The notes under the pieces were generated by a model. It had not been told where the DNA came from and ran no database searches. It was given only the letters and a program-made list of their open reading frames with translations. The translations under genes were made by a program, and so were the position numbers. From the NCBI GenBank assembly GCA_035461175.1, contig DATHVR010000106.1, positions 1-32,688 of the forward strand: 32,688 nt of DNA, given 5' to 3'. This stretch comes from DATHVR01 sp035461175 (lineage in GTDB: Bacteria > Actinomycetota > Acidimicrobiia > Spongiisociales > ZC4RG35). The first letter of the stretch is position 1, and every line of letters begins with the position of its first letter. Shown piece after piece: positions 6,575 to 14,169 of the stretch.

Positions 6575-7353
6575 GATCCCTCTTCCTTACACGCCACCAG
6601 GCTGGAGCAGTGGGCGGCGCGGACCACTGCCGAGGCGGTAGAGCCGAGGCGGAGACGCTTCCAGCCGGTGAGACCGCGGGTGCCGAGGACGACCAGTTGG
6701 GGGCGGGCGTCGTCGAGTTGGGCCAGGATGGTGGGGGTCGGCTTCCCCCGGGACAGCATCACATGGAGGCCGGCCACCCGGCCCTCGAGGAAACCGGCAG
6801 CCTCCTCGGCTCCGGCTTGAGCATCGGCGCGGCCGTCGTCCACCGCCAGGACGGTGACGTGGGTGTCGGGAGCGAAGGGAAGGTTGGCGAAGGTCTCGTA
6901 GGCGTACCGGGAGTGGTCGGAACCGTCGACGCAGACGGTGACGGACTCGACCCGATCCGAGCATGTGGCTACGACCAGCGGGGCGGGAGGGTGATGCAGG
7001 ACCCATTCGGTGGTGCTGCCCGTGACCATCGCCTGCAGATAGCTGTGGGTGCGCAGGCCGAGAACCATCAGGTCGACGCCCTCGCGTTCGGCCAGCATGG
7101 CCCGGGGATCGGTGCACACGCGCAAAAAACGAAGGGATGAGGCGCCCGGCACCGACTCGTCGCGGGGCCAGGTCGGCGTCCATTCCTCCCGCTTCGGGGG
7201 CTGGCCCCACTCGAGATCCTCGTCGCCGATGTCGGCCGTCAGCACCTCGATCCGCCATTCCGGCCAGCGGTGGGCGAGTATCCATTCCCAGGCCCGCCGG
7301 GACGGTTCCTGACCGTCGTCACCCAGGACGAGCAGCGGTGAGTTGTCGGCCAT
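6571..7353 (-). CDS. Universal stress protein with two UspA domains
   Basis: 260-residue tandem UspA protein. Domain 1 covers about residues 5-130 (LLVLGDDGQEPSRRAWEW ... LMVLGLRTHSYL ... TGSTTEWVLHHPPAPLVVA). Domain 2 covers about 135-258 (SVTVCVDGSDHSRYAYE ... LVVLGTRGLTGWKRLRLGST). The second domain keeps the ATP-binding G-2X-G-9X-G-S/T signature (GTRG followed by LGST), while the first is degenerate (GLRTHSYL), so nucleotide binding is more likely in domain 2. GAGAGGGAA lies 8 nt upstream of the ATG at 7353, and TATAGA further up (near 7392) could be a -10. Co-transcribed with terC, giving a small stress-response operon. Confidence 0.9.
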   Translation of the reverse strand: MADNSPLLVLGDDGQEPSRRAWEWILAHRWPEWRIEVLTADIGDEDLEWGQPPKREEWTPTWPRDESVPGASSLRFLRVCTDPRAMLAEREGVDLMVLGLRTHSYLQAMVTGSTTEWVLHHPPAPLVVATCSDRVESVTVCVDGSDHSRYAYETFANLPFAPDTHVTVLAVDDGRADAQAGAEEAAGFLEGRVAGLHVMLSRGKPTPTILAQLDDARPQLVVLGTRGLTGWKRLRLGSTASAVVRAAHCSSLVACKEEGS

Positions 7354-7416
7354 TTGGGGGTTCCCTCTCGGACGTACCGGCGAACTCTATATCCGTTGCT
7401 GCTGCTCTTCGACTGC

Positions 7417-8489
7417 TCAGCCGGTGGCGCGGGGACGTTGTGCCAGCAGCCACGGGATGCCGCCCGCGATTACGGCAGCGGATCCGGTGGCGAGGAGGAT
7501 GGTCTTGCCGCCGGAGTCCTCTATCCGGGCGTTGGCAACCAGGATCGATCGTCCGCGGTGCACGACCTCGGCAGTCGCGTTCAGTGCCCCCGCCCCGGCT
7601 CGGGCCGGGCGCAGGAACTGGATCTTGAGGTCGAGATTGGCGTATATCTCCCCGGGTCCTAGAACGGAGTGGAAGGCGGCGGCGTGAGCCGTCTCGGCCA
7701 GGAGGGCGATGGCGCCGCCATACAGGAAGGGTCCCGGCGAGCTGTACCAGGGACTGGAAGGTGCGGCCCAGACAACCCGTCCTTCCTCGGCGCTCACGGG
7801 GAAGAAGCCGAACAGCGCCGCTATCGGCGGACGGGGGAGCCGACCGGCGACCCACGCCTGGAGTGCTTCCAGGCCTCCCATCTCGTGGAGATCGTCGACG
7901 ATCTCGCCGCCGGGAGGAAGGCGCCAGGGGTCGGGGGTGTCGTCGGGGACCCAGTCCGGATCCACCCTGGGCTGATCGCCCGCTTCCTGATCGGGTAGCT
8001 CCATGACCACGCAACGGGTGGTGGCGTGGGCGACCAGTCGGCCGTGCTGGTCCGTCACCTCGGCTGCCGAGAAGCCGAGAACGGTCCCGACGTCGATCAA
8101 TCCCGCGCGCGCGACCAGGTTCCCCTCGCCGGGGAAGGCCGGAGCGATGAAGTTCAAGCTGAGCTCGGAAGTGGCGGCTACCCGGTTGGGTCCCAGGACG
8201 GTTTCGATGGCGCTGGATAGCGGGGCGTCGGTGAGAAAGGCCAGGGCGCCTCCGGGAATGATGCCGGCCGAGCTGGCCAGCCAGCCGGTGGCGGGAACGG
8301 CGAACGTCGACCGACCCTGCGATGCGTGGGCCGCAGACCGGTGAGGTGGTGGATGGCGGGCAGCCCCGTATTGCCGCGCACGTACTCACGGGCTCTCTCG
8401 ATACCGCTCAGGCGGGCGAGTGCCGGATCGAGGTAGTGGCCCCGCGCTGGACGAGTGTCGGCGACCGAGTCCGGGAAAGGAGACTTCAC
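7417..8489 (-). pseudogene. PaaI-type (hotdog) acyl-CoA thioesterase, interrupted by a frameshift
   Basis: The reading starts at GTG 8489, overlapping the stop of the flavoprotein gene as GTGA, and runs VKSPFPDSV ... GIERAREYVRG ... IHHLTGLRPTHRR. It must then shift frame between about 8303 and 8330 to continue as STFAVPATGWLASSAGIIPGG ... LNFIAPAFPGEGNLVARAGL and a second hotdog domain (PGPFLYGGAIALLAETAHAAA) down to the stop at 7417. Joined, it would be about 357 residues with two hotdog domains, the layout of double-hotdog thioesterases acting on acyl-CoAs. The shift corresponds to one missing base; the rest of the gene is well preserved, so either a very recent mutation or a base-calling error is possible. 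Confidence 0.75.
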
Positions 8490-9910
8490 GTCGAGCTTCC
8501 GTAGGGATCCCAGCCGGCCTCCCGGTAGTTCTCGAGGAGACGGAGCCATACCTCGCTCAAGGTGGGAAACGAGGGCACGGCATGCCACAGCTGCGAGAGC
8601 GGCACTTCGGCCACGATGGCGATGGTGGCGGAATGCAACAGCTCGCCTGTTCCGGGCCCGAGGAAGGTGGCACCCACCAGGATCTGGCGCTCGGTGTCGA
8701 TCACCAGTTTCGCCGTTCCCGTGTATCCCTGTCCCAACGTGGTGGCTCCGGCCGTCTTGGCGATGTCGTGGCTGATCGTGTCCACCGTGATTCCGAGTTC
8801 ACGCGCGCCCGCCTCGGTGAGGCCAACCGCGGCGACCTCGGGACTGGTGAAGATGACCCGCGGGGTGGCGTGCACAGGTGCAACCGCCGCCGAGGCGACT
8901 CCGCCGATGTGATCGCCCGCAATCCGGGCCTGGTATTTGCCGGAGTGAGTGAGCAAGGCCCGACCGTTGACGTCACCGACTGCATACAGCCATTCGCCGG
9001 CAGGACCCTCCACCTGCAGATGCCAGTTGACGCTGATATATCCGTTGGGCGCCTCGACGCCGACAGACTCGAGTCCGAGTCCCTCGACGCGGCCGGCCCG
9101 GCCGGTGGCGACGAGGACCTCGTCTGCCTCCAGCACGAGGGTGCCCGCCGGGGTGTCGACCGAGGCGGTGACGGTCCCCTCCGGATCGGATCGACGGAGG
9201 CGGCGGGTTTCGCCCTCGGTCACGACCTCGACCCCGGACTCTTCTAGGGCCGTCCGGATTTCATCTCCGACGAAGGGCTCCTCGGAGTCGAGGAGGCGAT
9301 CCCGGTTGTGGATCAGGGTCACCTCCGCACCCAGCCACGCCCAGGCCTGGGCCATTTCGACTCCGACCGTGCCGCCCCCGATGATCAGGAGCCGTCCGGG
9401 AACCTTCGAGGCCGTGGTCGCGTCGCGGCTGGTCCAGATCCCGACGTCGTCGATTCCCTCGATCGAGGGCCGGCGGGGACGGCTTCCGGTGGCGATGACG
9501 ACTGCCCGGGTGGCGTTGAGGCTCTGGCTCGATCCGGTCTCGGGCTGAACCTCGACCCGGCGGGGGCCGGCGAGCCGGGCCGTCCCCCGGATGAGAGTCA
9601 CGCCCACTCCGTCGAGCCATTCGACCTGGGAGGAGTCGTCCCAGTGCGAGGCGATCTGGTCGCGCCAGTCCAGGGCGGCTCCGGCATCGATCCCCTCATT
9701 TACCCCGACGCCGGGAACCCGGCCGGCGGCGTCCACGACCTTGCCGGGACGCAGCAGAGCTTTGGATGGCATGCAGGCCCAATAGGAACACTCGCCGCCC
9801 ACCAGTTCCCGTTCGACGATCACCACCGACATGCCATGGGCGGCAGCGGCGGCGGCAGCGTTCTCGCCGACGGCGCCGGCCCCGATCACGATGACGTCAA
9901 AGGTGTCCAT
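8486..9910 (-). CDS. FAD/NAD(P)-dependent oxidoreductase, class I disulfide-reductase family
   Basis: 474-residue flavoprotein related to dihydrolipoamide dehydrogenase and mercuric reductase. FAD-binding GxGxxG is at residues 10-15 (IGAGAVG). The redox-active pair is Cys41/Cys46 in GGECSYWACMPSK. The NAD(P) site is LLIIGGGTVGVEMAQ, and the second FAD motif is WLYAVGDVNGRALLTH. The C-terminal dimerisation domain ends SFPTLSEVWLRLLE. In classical members this reads HPTLSE with a catalytic His; here the His position is Phe, so the enzyme probably does not reduce a disulfide substrate in the standard way. ATG 9910 gives the usual few residues before the Rossmann strand; no good ribosome site is visible. 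Substrate unknown. Overlaps the downstream thioesterase by GTGA. Confidence 0.88.
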   Translation of the reverse strand: MDTFDVIVIGAGAVGENAAAAAAAHGMSVVIVERELVGGECSYWACMPSKALLRPGKVVDAAGRVPGVGVNEGIDAGAALDWRDQIASHWDDSSQVEWLDGVGVTLIRGTARLAGPRRVEVQPETGSSQSLNATRAVVIATGSRPRRPSIEGIDDVGIWTSRDATTASKVPGRLLIIGGGTVGVEMAQAWAWLGAEVTLIHNRDRLLDSEEPFVGDEIRTALEESGVEVVTEGETRRLRRSDPEGTVTASVDTPAGTLVLEADEVLVATGRAGRVEGLGLESVGVEAPNGYISVNWHLQVEGPAGEWLYAVGDVNGRALLTHSGKYQARIAGDHIGGVASAAVAPVHATPRVIFTSPEVAAVGLTEAGARELGITVDTISHDIAKTAGATTLGQGYTGTAKLVIDTERQILVGATFLGPGTGELLHSATIAIVAEVPLSQLWHAVPSFPTLSEVWLRLLENYREAGWDPYGSST

Positions 9911-9963
9911 ATCGGAAGGGAGGATGGCACGGCCGAGCAACTACATCGGCACCTCGGGCCGAA

Positions 9964-10338
9964 TCAGCTCCGAAGCCGGTACATTCGGTGCCAGGTTCGG
10001 ACCGCCTCGACCGGGTCGATGTGGTCCACTCGCTCGCCGGCGGGAAGGATCTGGTTGATCTCGTCGACGCGCTCGTTCAGGTCCCCGACCCGGGCGCGGA
10101 CCCGGCCCTCGTCGGGAAGGGTCCAGAGCCGATCGATCTCCGCGCCGATCTGTCTGGCTTGGGCGATGAGTTGGTCGTGACGACGCATCTCCTCCATCTT
10201 GCGTCGTGCCCACCATCCGTCGTCGGTGTCGTCGAGGTCGAGACGGCGGCCCGAATGGGGGAGATCGTCGAACTCGCCCTGCTCCATCGCCTGGCGGATC
10301 TTCTCCTCGACGGCGTCGGCCCAGAGTCGCTCGTCCAT
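9964..10338 (-). CDS. DUF1992 family protein
   Basis: 124-residue soluble, highly charged protein. It starts MDERLWADAVEEKIRQAMEQ and continues GEFDDLPHSGRRLDLDD, the conserved core of DUF1992 (the region shared with eukaryotic DNAJC28), where the G-x-F-x-x-L-P-x-x-G-K/R motif is diagnostic. The rest is helical and likely coiled (RKMEEMRRHDQLIAQARQI). Function is unknown. The ATG overlaps the antiporter stop as TGATG, so the two are co-translated. No link between DUF1992 and ion transport is known to me. Confidence 0.85.
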   Translation of the reverse strand: MDERLWADAVEEKIRQAMEQGEFDDLPHSGRRLDLDDTDDGWWARRKMEEMRRHDQLIAQARQIGAEIDRLWTLPDEGRVRARVGDLNERVDEINQILPAGERVDHIDPVEAVRTWHRMYRLRS

Positions 10339-11603
10339 CACTCTCCCGTCCGCCGGGCGAGGTAGGCCATAGCCGGGGTGGCCGTCATACCGTGCACCAC
10401 CACCGAGATCACCACGACCAGCGCCGTGACCGCCCACACCTGCTCAACCTGGATGAACTCGACCTGGTTCGAAGCATGGGCCAGATAGTAGAAGGAGCCC
10501 ACTCCCCGTATCCCGAAAAAGGAGATCGCTCCCCGCTCGGCGAGGGGTAGCCCGGAGCCGGCCAGGCCGACCATTCCGGCCATGGGGCGGGCCACGAGCA
10601 CGATCGCCACCGCCACCACCACCCCCTTCCAGTCGAGATAGGAGAGGATTCCGCTGGCCAGGGCACCGCCGAACAGGATCAGGACCACGGCACTGATGAG
10701 GCGCTCGATCTGGTCGGAGAACTGGTGCATCACCTCCATGTAGGAGTGCTTGCGCTCCTGGTTGCGGATCACCAGCGCGGCTACGAAGACGGCCAGGAAT
10801 CCGTAACCCCCCACCAGTTCGGTGGCGGCGTAGGCGACCAGGGTGGCGGCGAGCGCGATCATTCCGTCCCGGGTGTGGGGAAGGGGCGAACGCCGGCTGA
10901 AGATCGCCCAGGCCATCGCCCGGCCCACCAGGTATCCGCCCAGCAATCCAACCGCCAACTTGAACAGTACCTCGATGCCCAGAAACTCCCCCAGCCACTC
11001 CGAGGGGGCGGCTCCGTTCAGGGCGATGAGGATGGCCAGGTTGGTGAAGGGGAAGGCGAGGCCGTCGTTGAGGCCGGCTTCGGAGGTGAGGGCGAATCGG
11101 ACCTCGTCGTCGTCTCCGTGACCCTCCGGTCCCGGGACCTGCACATCGGAAGCGAGGACCGGATCGGTGGGGGCGAGGACCGCCCCGAGGAGCACTGCGG
11201 CGGCCGGCGTCAGACCCAGTGCCCACCATCCCAGGCCGGCGACGGCGGCGATGGTCAGCGGCATCGTGATTCCGAGCAGGCGCCAGGTGATCGACCACAT
11301 CCGGAAGTCGGGCATCCGGTTGATGGCCAGGCCCGCCCCCATCAGTGCCGTTATCACGCCGATCTCGGTGATGATCTCGGTCGTTCCCCGGAACTCGATC
11401 GGGTCGGGGTTGGTGAGCCCGAGCGGCAACCAGAACAGGGCCGCCCCGGCGGCGACATAGATGATCGGATACGAAAGTGGCTGTTTGCCGAGCACGCGGG
11501 GCAGGCCGACGACGCCGAAGGCGGCCAGGCCCAACACCAGCAGGACGAGGTCGTACTCCTCGAAGAAGTGGATCAAGTGTGGCTCCGCATCGGAGTCATT
11601 CAA
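10338..11603 (-). CDS. Cation:proton antiporter (CPA1 / NhaP type)
   Basis: 421-residue membrane protein with about twelve hydrophobic segments, of the monovalent cation:proton antiporter-1 family. The conserved core is visible: LLGAVLAPTDPVLASDVQV in helix 5 and FALTSEAGLNDGLAFPF in helix 6, which carry the ion-binding acidic and polar residues. RNQERKHSYMEVMHQFSDQIERL and GIRGVGSFYYLAHA follow, also typical of NhaP-like proteins. It exchanges Na+ or K+ for H+ across the cytoplasmic membrane; the ion cannot be told from sequence. ATG 11603 follows the DHA2 exporter gene with a 37-nt gap, so it may read through from the marR operon. A DUF1992 gene follows. Confidence 0.9.
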   Translation of the reverse strand: MNDSDAEPHLIHFFEEYDLVLLVLGLAAFGVVGLPRVLGKQPLSYPIIYVAAGAALFWLPLGLTNPDPIEFRGTTEIITEIGVITALMGAGLAINRMPDFRMWSITWRLLGITMPLTIAAVAGLGWWALGLTPAAAVLLGAVLAPTDPVLASDVQVPGPEGHGDDDEVRFALTSEAGLNDGLAFPFTNLAILIALNGAAPSEWLGEFLGIEVLFKLAVGLLGGYLVGRAMAWAIFSRRSPLPHTRDGMIALAATLVAYAATELVGGYGFLAVFVAALVIRNQERKHSYMEVMHQFSDQIERLISAVVLILFGGALASGILSYLDWKGVVVAVAIVLVARPMAGMVGLAGSGLPLAERGAISFFGIRGVGSFYYLAHASNQVEFIQVEQVWAVTALVVVISVVVHGMTATPAMAYLARRTGE

Positions 11604-11640
11604 CCAACTGACGGTTCCCTAGCGCGACCCCGCCACCCCG

Positions 11641-13188
11641 TCAGACCTCGGTGGGGGCCCCGACGTGGGCGGTGTCCCGGAGGGGTAGTTCGGGCAGGAG
11701 AGTGACCAGAACCAGGGCGACGAGGGTGAAGGGGATGGCGATGGTGAAGACACCGGTGATGGCTTCGGAGAACGCCTCCACCAGCGGGATCCGCACCTGG
11801 TCGGGGAGTTGGGCCATCACGGCCGGGCTGCCCGTCAGTTCGGCAATCGGGATCGAGTCGGCCAGCTCGCCCAGCTTCTCGCTGATTCCCGCCGCCAGCC
11901 GGGAGTTCAGTACCGCCCCGAACAGGGCCGTGCCGAATGAGCCGCCCAGTGACCGGAAGAAGGCCGACGACGAGGTGGCCACACCGAGGTCGTCCATGTC
12001 GACGGCGTTCTGGACGGCGATGACCAGCACCTGCATCACCAGGCCGAGACCACTGCCCAGCACCAACATGTACAGGGAGGCTGCCAGCAGGCCCGTGTCG
12101 GGACCCATGGTGGAGAGGAGAAAGAGGCCCACCGTGGCGATGGCGGTGCCGGCGATCGGGTAACGCTTGTAACGGCCGTGGAAGCTGATGCGGCGCCCGG
12201 AGACGATCGAGGTGGTGAGGATCCCCGCCATCAGGGGCACCAGGAGCAAGCCGGAATCGGTGGCGCTGACTCCGGTCACCACCTGCAGGAAGAGGGGGAG
12301 GAAGATGATTCCGCCGAACATGGCCAGACCGACGATGAAGCCGGCCGCCGAGGTGAGAGAAAAGACGCGGTTGCGGAACAGGCGCAGGGGCAGGATCGGC
12401 TCTTCGGCCCGGGTCTCCTGCCACACCAACAGGCCCAGCAGGACCACGGCTGCCGCGGCCAAGCCGAGGATGGTGGGGGAGTCCCAGGCATATTCGGACC
12501 CGCCCCACACGGTGACGAGCAGGGCAGATACGACCCCCGCCACCAGCAGCGCCGCCCCGAGGTAGTCGATCTTGCGCTCCCGGCGCCGGGCGGGAAGCTT
12601 GAGGAACCTGGCCGTAGCCACCAGGGCCAGGATCCCGATCGGAAGGTTGATGTAGAAGACCCAGCGCCAGCTCAGGTTGTCGACGAAGAAGCCGCCGATC
12701 AGGGGCCCGCCCACCGACGAGACGGCGAAGACCGATCCCATGTATCCCTGGTATCGGCCCCGCTCGCGGGGGGACAGGACGTCGCCGATGATGGTCAACG
12801 CCATGACGATGAGTCCGCCGGCGCCGATGCCCTGGATGGCCCGAAAGCCAATCAGCTGGGACATCGATTGAGCCATGCCCGACAGGGTCGAGCCGATCAG
12901 GAAGATGGCGATGGCGATCTGGAACATGAGCTTGCGCCCGTAGAGATCCGACAGCTTGCCGTACAGCGGGGAGGTGGCGGTTGAGGTGAGGAGATAGGCG
13001 GTCACCACCCAGGCCAGGTTCTCGAGGCCGCCGAGTTCCCCCACGATGGTGGGGAGGGCCGTGGCGACGATGGTTTGGTCGAGCGAAGCCAGGAACATGC
13101 CCAGCATCAGGCTGACGAAGACCAGCATGATCTGGCGCCGCTCCATCGGGGCCTGGGCCTGATGGGGGAGTCGGGGAGTTTCTGTCAC
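11641..13188 (-). CDS. MFS drug exporter, DHA2 (EmrB/QacA) family, 14 TM
   Basis: 515-residue major facilitator of the DHA2 drug:H+ antiporter family. Motif A appears as GKLSDLYGRKLMFQ, the N-terminal LASLDQTIVATALPTIVGELGG is the DHA2 signature, and motif C is recognisable in SVGGPLIGGFFVDNLSWRWVFYINLPIG. About fourteen helices can be counted. GTG 13188 overlaps the MarR stop as GTGA, so it is the second gene of a marR-exporter operon, the standard arrangement in which the regulator is released by a toxic ligand. The drug or metabolite is unknown. Confidence 0.93.
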   Translation of the reverse strand: MTETPRLPHQAQAPMERRQIMLVFVSLMLGMFLASLDQTIVATALPTIVGELGGLENLAWVVTAYLLTSTATSPLYGKLSDLYGRKLMFQIAIAIFLIGSTLSGMAQSMSQLIGFRAIQGIGAGGLIVMALTIIGDVLSPRERGRYQGYMGSVFAVSSVGGPLIGGFFVDNLSWRWVFYINLPIGILALVATARFLKLPARRRERKIDYLGAALLVAGVVSALLVTVWGGSEYAWDSPTILGLAAAAVVLLGLLVWQETRAEEPILPLRLFRNRVFSLTSAAGFIVGLAMFGGIIFLPLFLQVVTGVSATDSGLLLVPLMAGILTTSIVSGRRISFHGRYKRYPIAGTAIATVGLFLLSTMGPDTGLLAASLYMLVLGSGLGLVMQVLVIAVQNAVDMDDLGVATSSSAFFRSLGGSFGTALFGAVLNSRLAAGISEKLGELADSIPIAELTGSPAVMAQLPDQVRIPLVEAFSEAITGVFTIAIPFTLVALVLVTLLPELPLRDTAHVGAPTEV

Positions 13189-13658
13189 GACTCCTCCAGA
13201 CGCTCGGCCAGGCCGGCGTTGAATCGCTCGATCAGGCCGACCAGTTGCTCGACGTCGGGCAGTTCCCAGTCGCTCAGGACCTCGGTGAACAGGCGCTGAC
13301 GTTCGTCTTCGACCCGCTCCACGACCCGACGTCCCGCCTCGGTTGCCTCGGCAACCGCCACCCGGCGATCGTCGGGAAGCGGACGCTTGGTGACCAGCTC
13401 GGCGGCTTCGAGGGTGGTGACGTGACGGCTCATGGTCGACACCTCGACGCCGTGCTGGTGGGCGAGAGCCGAGATCCGCTCCGGGCCGTTGTGGGCTAGA
13501 TACTTGAGGGCCAGGTAGACGGGTCGCTCCAGTTCGATTCCGGCGGCGCGAGCGAGGCGCTGGTAGAAGCGCCGGATGGCGGCGCTACGGGTCATCTCGC
13601 TCATCGAGCGCTCGAGCCGGGCGACGAGCTGGGCGATGTCGGGTGGGGTCGGGCTCAC
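13185..13658 (-). CDS. MarR family transcriptional regulator
   Basis: 157-residue winged-helix regulator. The DNA-binding region ERISALAHQHGVEVSTMSRHVTTLEAAELV is followed by the wing KRPLPDDRRVAVAEATEAGRRVVE, the standard MarR layout (D-x-R in the wing). Helices at both ends form the dimer interface. GTG 13658 is preceded by TAGCCT with a 7-nt spacer and no Shine-Dalgarno sequence, indicating a leaderless message. It likely represses its own promoter and the coupled DHA2 exporter gene. A short dyad TAGT/ACTA flanks the promoter but is too weak to call an operator. Confidence 0.93.
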   Translation of the reverse strand: MSPTPPDIAQLVARLERSMSEMTRSAAIRRFYQRLARAAGIELERPVYLALKYLAHNGPERISALAHQHGVEVSTMSRHVTTLEAAELVTKRPLPDDRRVAVAEATEAGRRVVERVEDERQRLFTEVLSDWELPDVEQLVGLIERFNAGLAERLEES

Positions 13659-13665
13659 CGGCGCC

Positions 13666-13671
13666 AGGCTA
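13666..13671 (-). promoter_or_regulatory. -10-like hexamer TAGCCT, 7 nt before marR-type start
   Basis: TAGCCT lies 7 nt upstream of the GTG at 13658, with no purine-rich ribosome site between. This spacing implies transcription starts at the start codon. Confidence 0.45.
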
Positions 13672-13723
13672 GTCGATGCTTGCGCCGCCCAACTAATCCT
13701 CCTGCGACCTCATCGCGGCTGTC

Positions 13724-14038
13724 TCACCGCGACCGGCGGCTGCCGGCGCTACCGCCACCGAAGAGAATCCCGGCGCCGAGCACGAAACCGAAGTCGTACC
13801 AGTTGCCGCTGTTGTGTACCTCGTAGAGGTTGACGTTGTCGGTGAACAGCGAGATCACGAAGGTGACCGGAGCGATGATCCCGTGCCAGAGACCCAGCCA
13901 GAAGCCGGCGGCAGTGTCGGCGTCAGGGGCGGCGTTGCCCACTTCGGGATTGGAGCCGGCGGCGCACGCCGCCAGCACCAGGGCGAGGAGAAGGACGGTG
14001 ACGAGCATCCTGATCCGGGAGGAGTTGAGCGTTGTCAT
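13724..14038 (-). CDS. Small lipoprotein of the WHGIIAP family, unknown function
   Basis: 104 residues. The N-terminus MTTLNSSRIRMLVTVLLLAL leads to a lipobox VLAAC, so the mature protein should be lipid-anchored by Lgt. The mature part has a Pro/Asp linker, then GFWLGLWHGIIAPVTFVISLF, a membrane helix, NVNLYEVHNSGNWYDFGFVLG, a second hydrophobic stretch, and a Gly/Ser/Arg tail. I recall similar WHGIIAP/YEVHN proteins in several bacterial phyla, without a known role. ATG 14038 puts basic residues before the hydrophobic core; TAAGTT is 7 nt upstream. Divergent from the hydrolase gene. Confidence 0.75.
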   Translation of the reverse strand: MTTLNSSRIRMLVTVLLLALVLAACAAGSNPEVGNAAPDADTAAGFWLGLWHGIIAPVTFVISLFTDNVNLYEVHNSGNWYDFGFVLGAGILFGGGSAGSRRSR

Positions 14039-14045
14039 GTGCTCC

Positions 14046-14051
14046 AACTTA
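14046..14051 (-). promoter_or_regulatory. -10-like hexamer TAAGTT, 7 nt before the lipoprotein start
   Basis: TAAGTT fits TANNNT and is 7 nt before ATG 14038. GGAG in the spacer is too close to the start for a normal ribosome site. Confidence 0.45.
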
Positions 14052-14169
14052 CGACCTGCGGTGATCGGGCGAAGGGCAGAAAGTCACGTAGCGGGCTTGT
14101 GACATTCGACCCTGGGTCGAAGAGCGATTCGCCCCCAGCATCACGGTGGTCGAAAAGGAAGGTCTCGCT

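Noticed and set aside
13659..13723. TAGT/ACTA dyad as the MarR operator
   Set aside because: Arms of four bases are too short to separate from chance.
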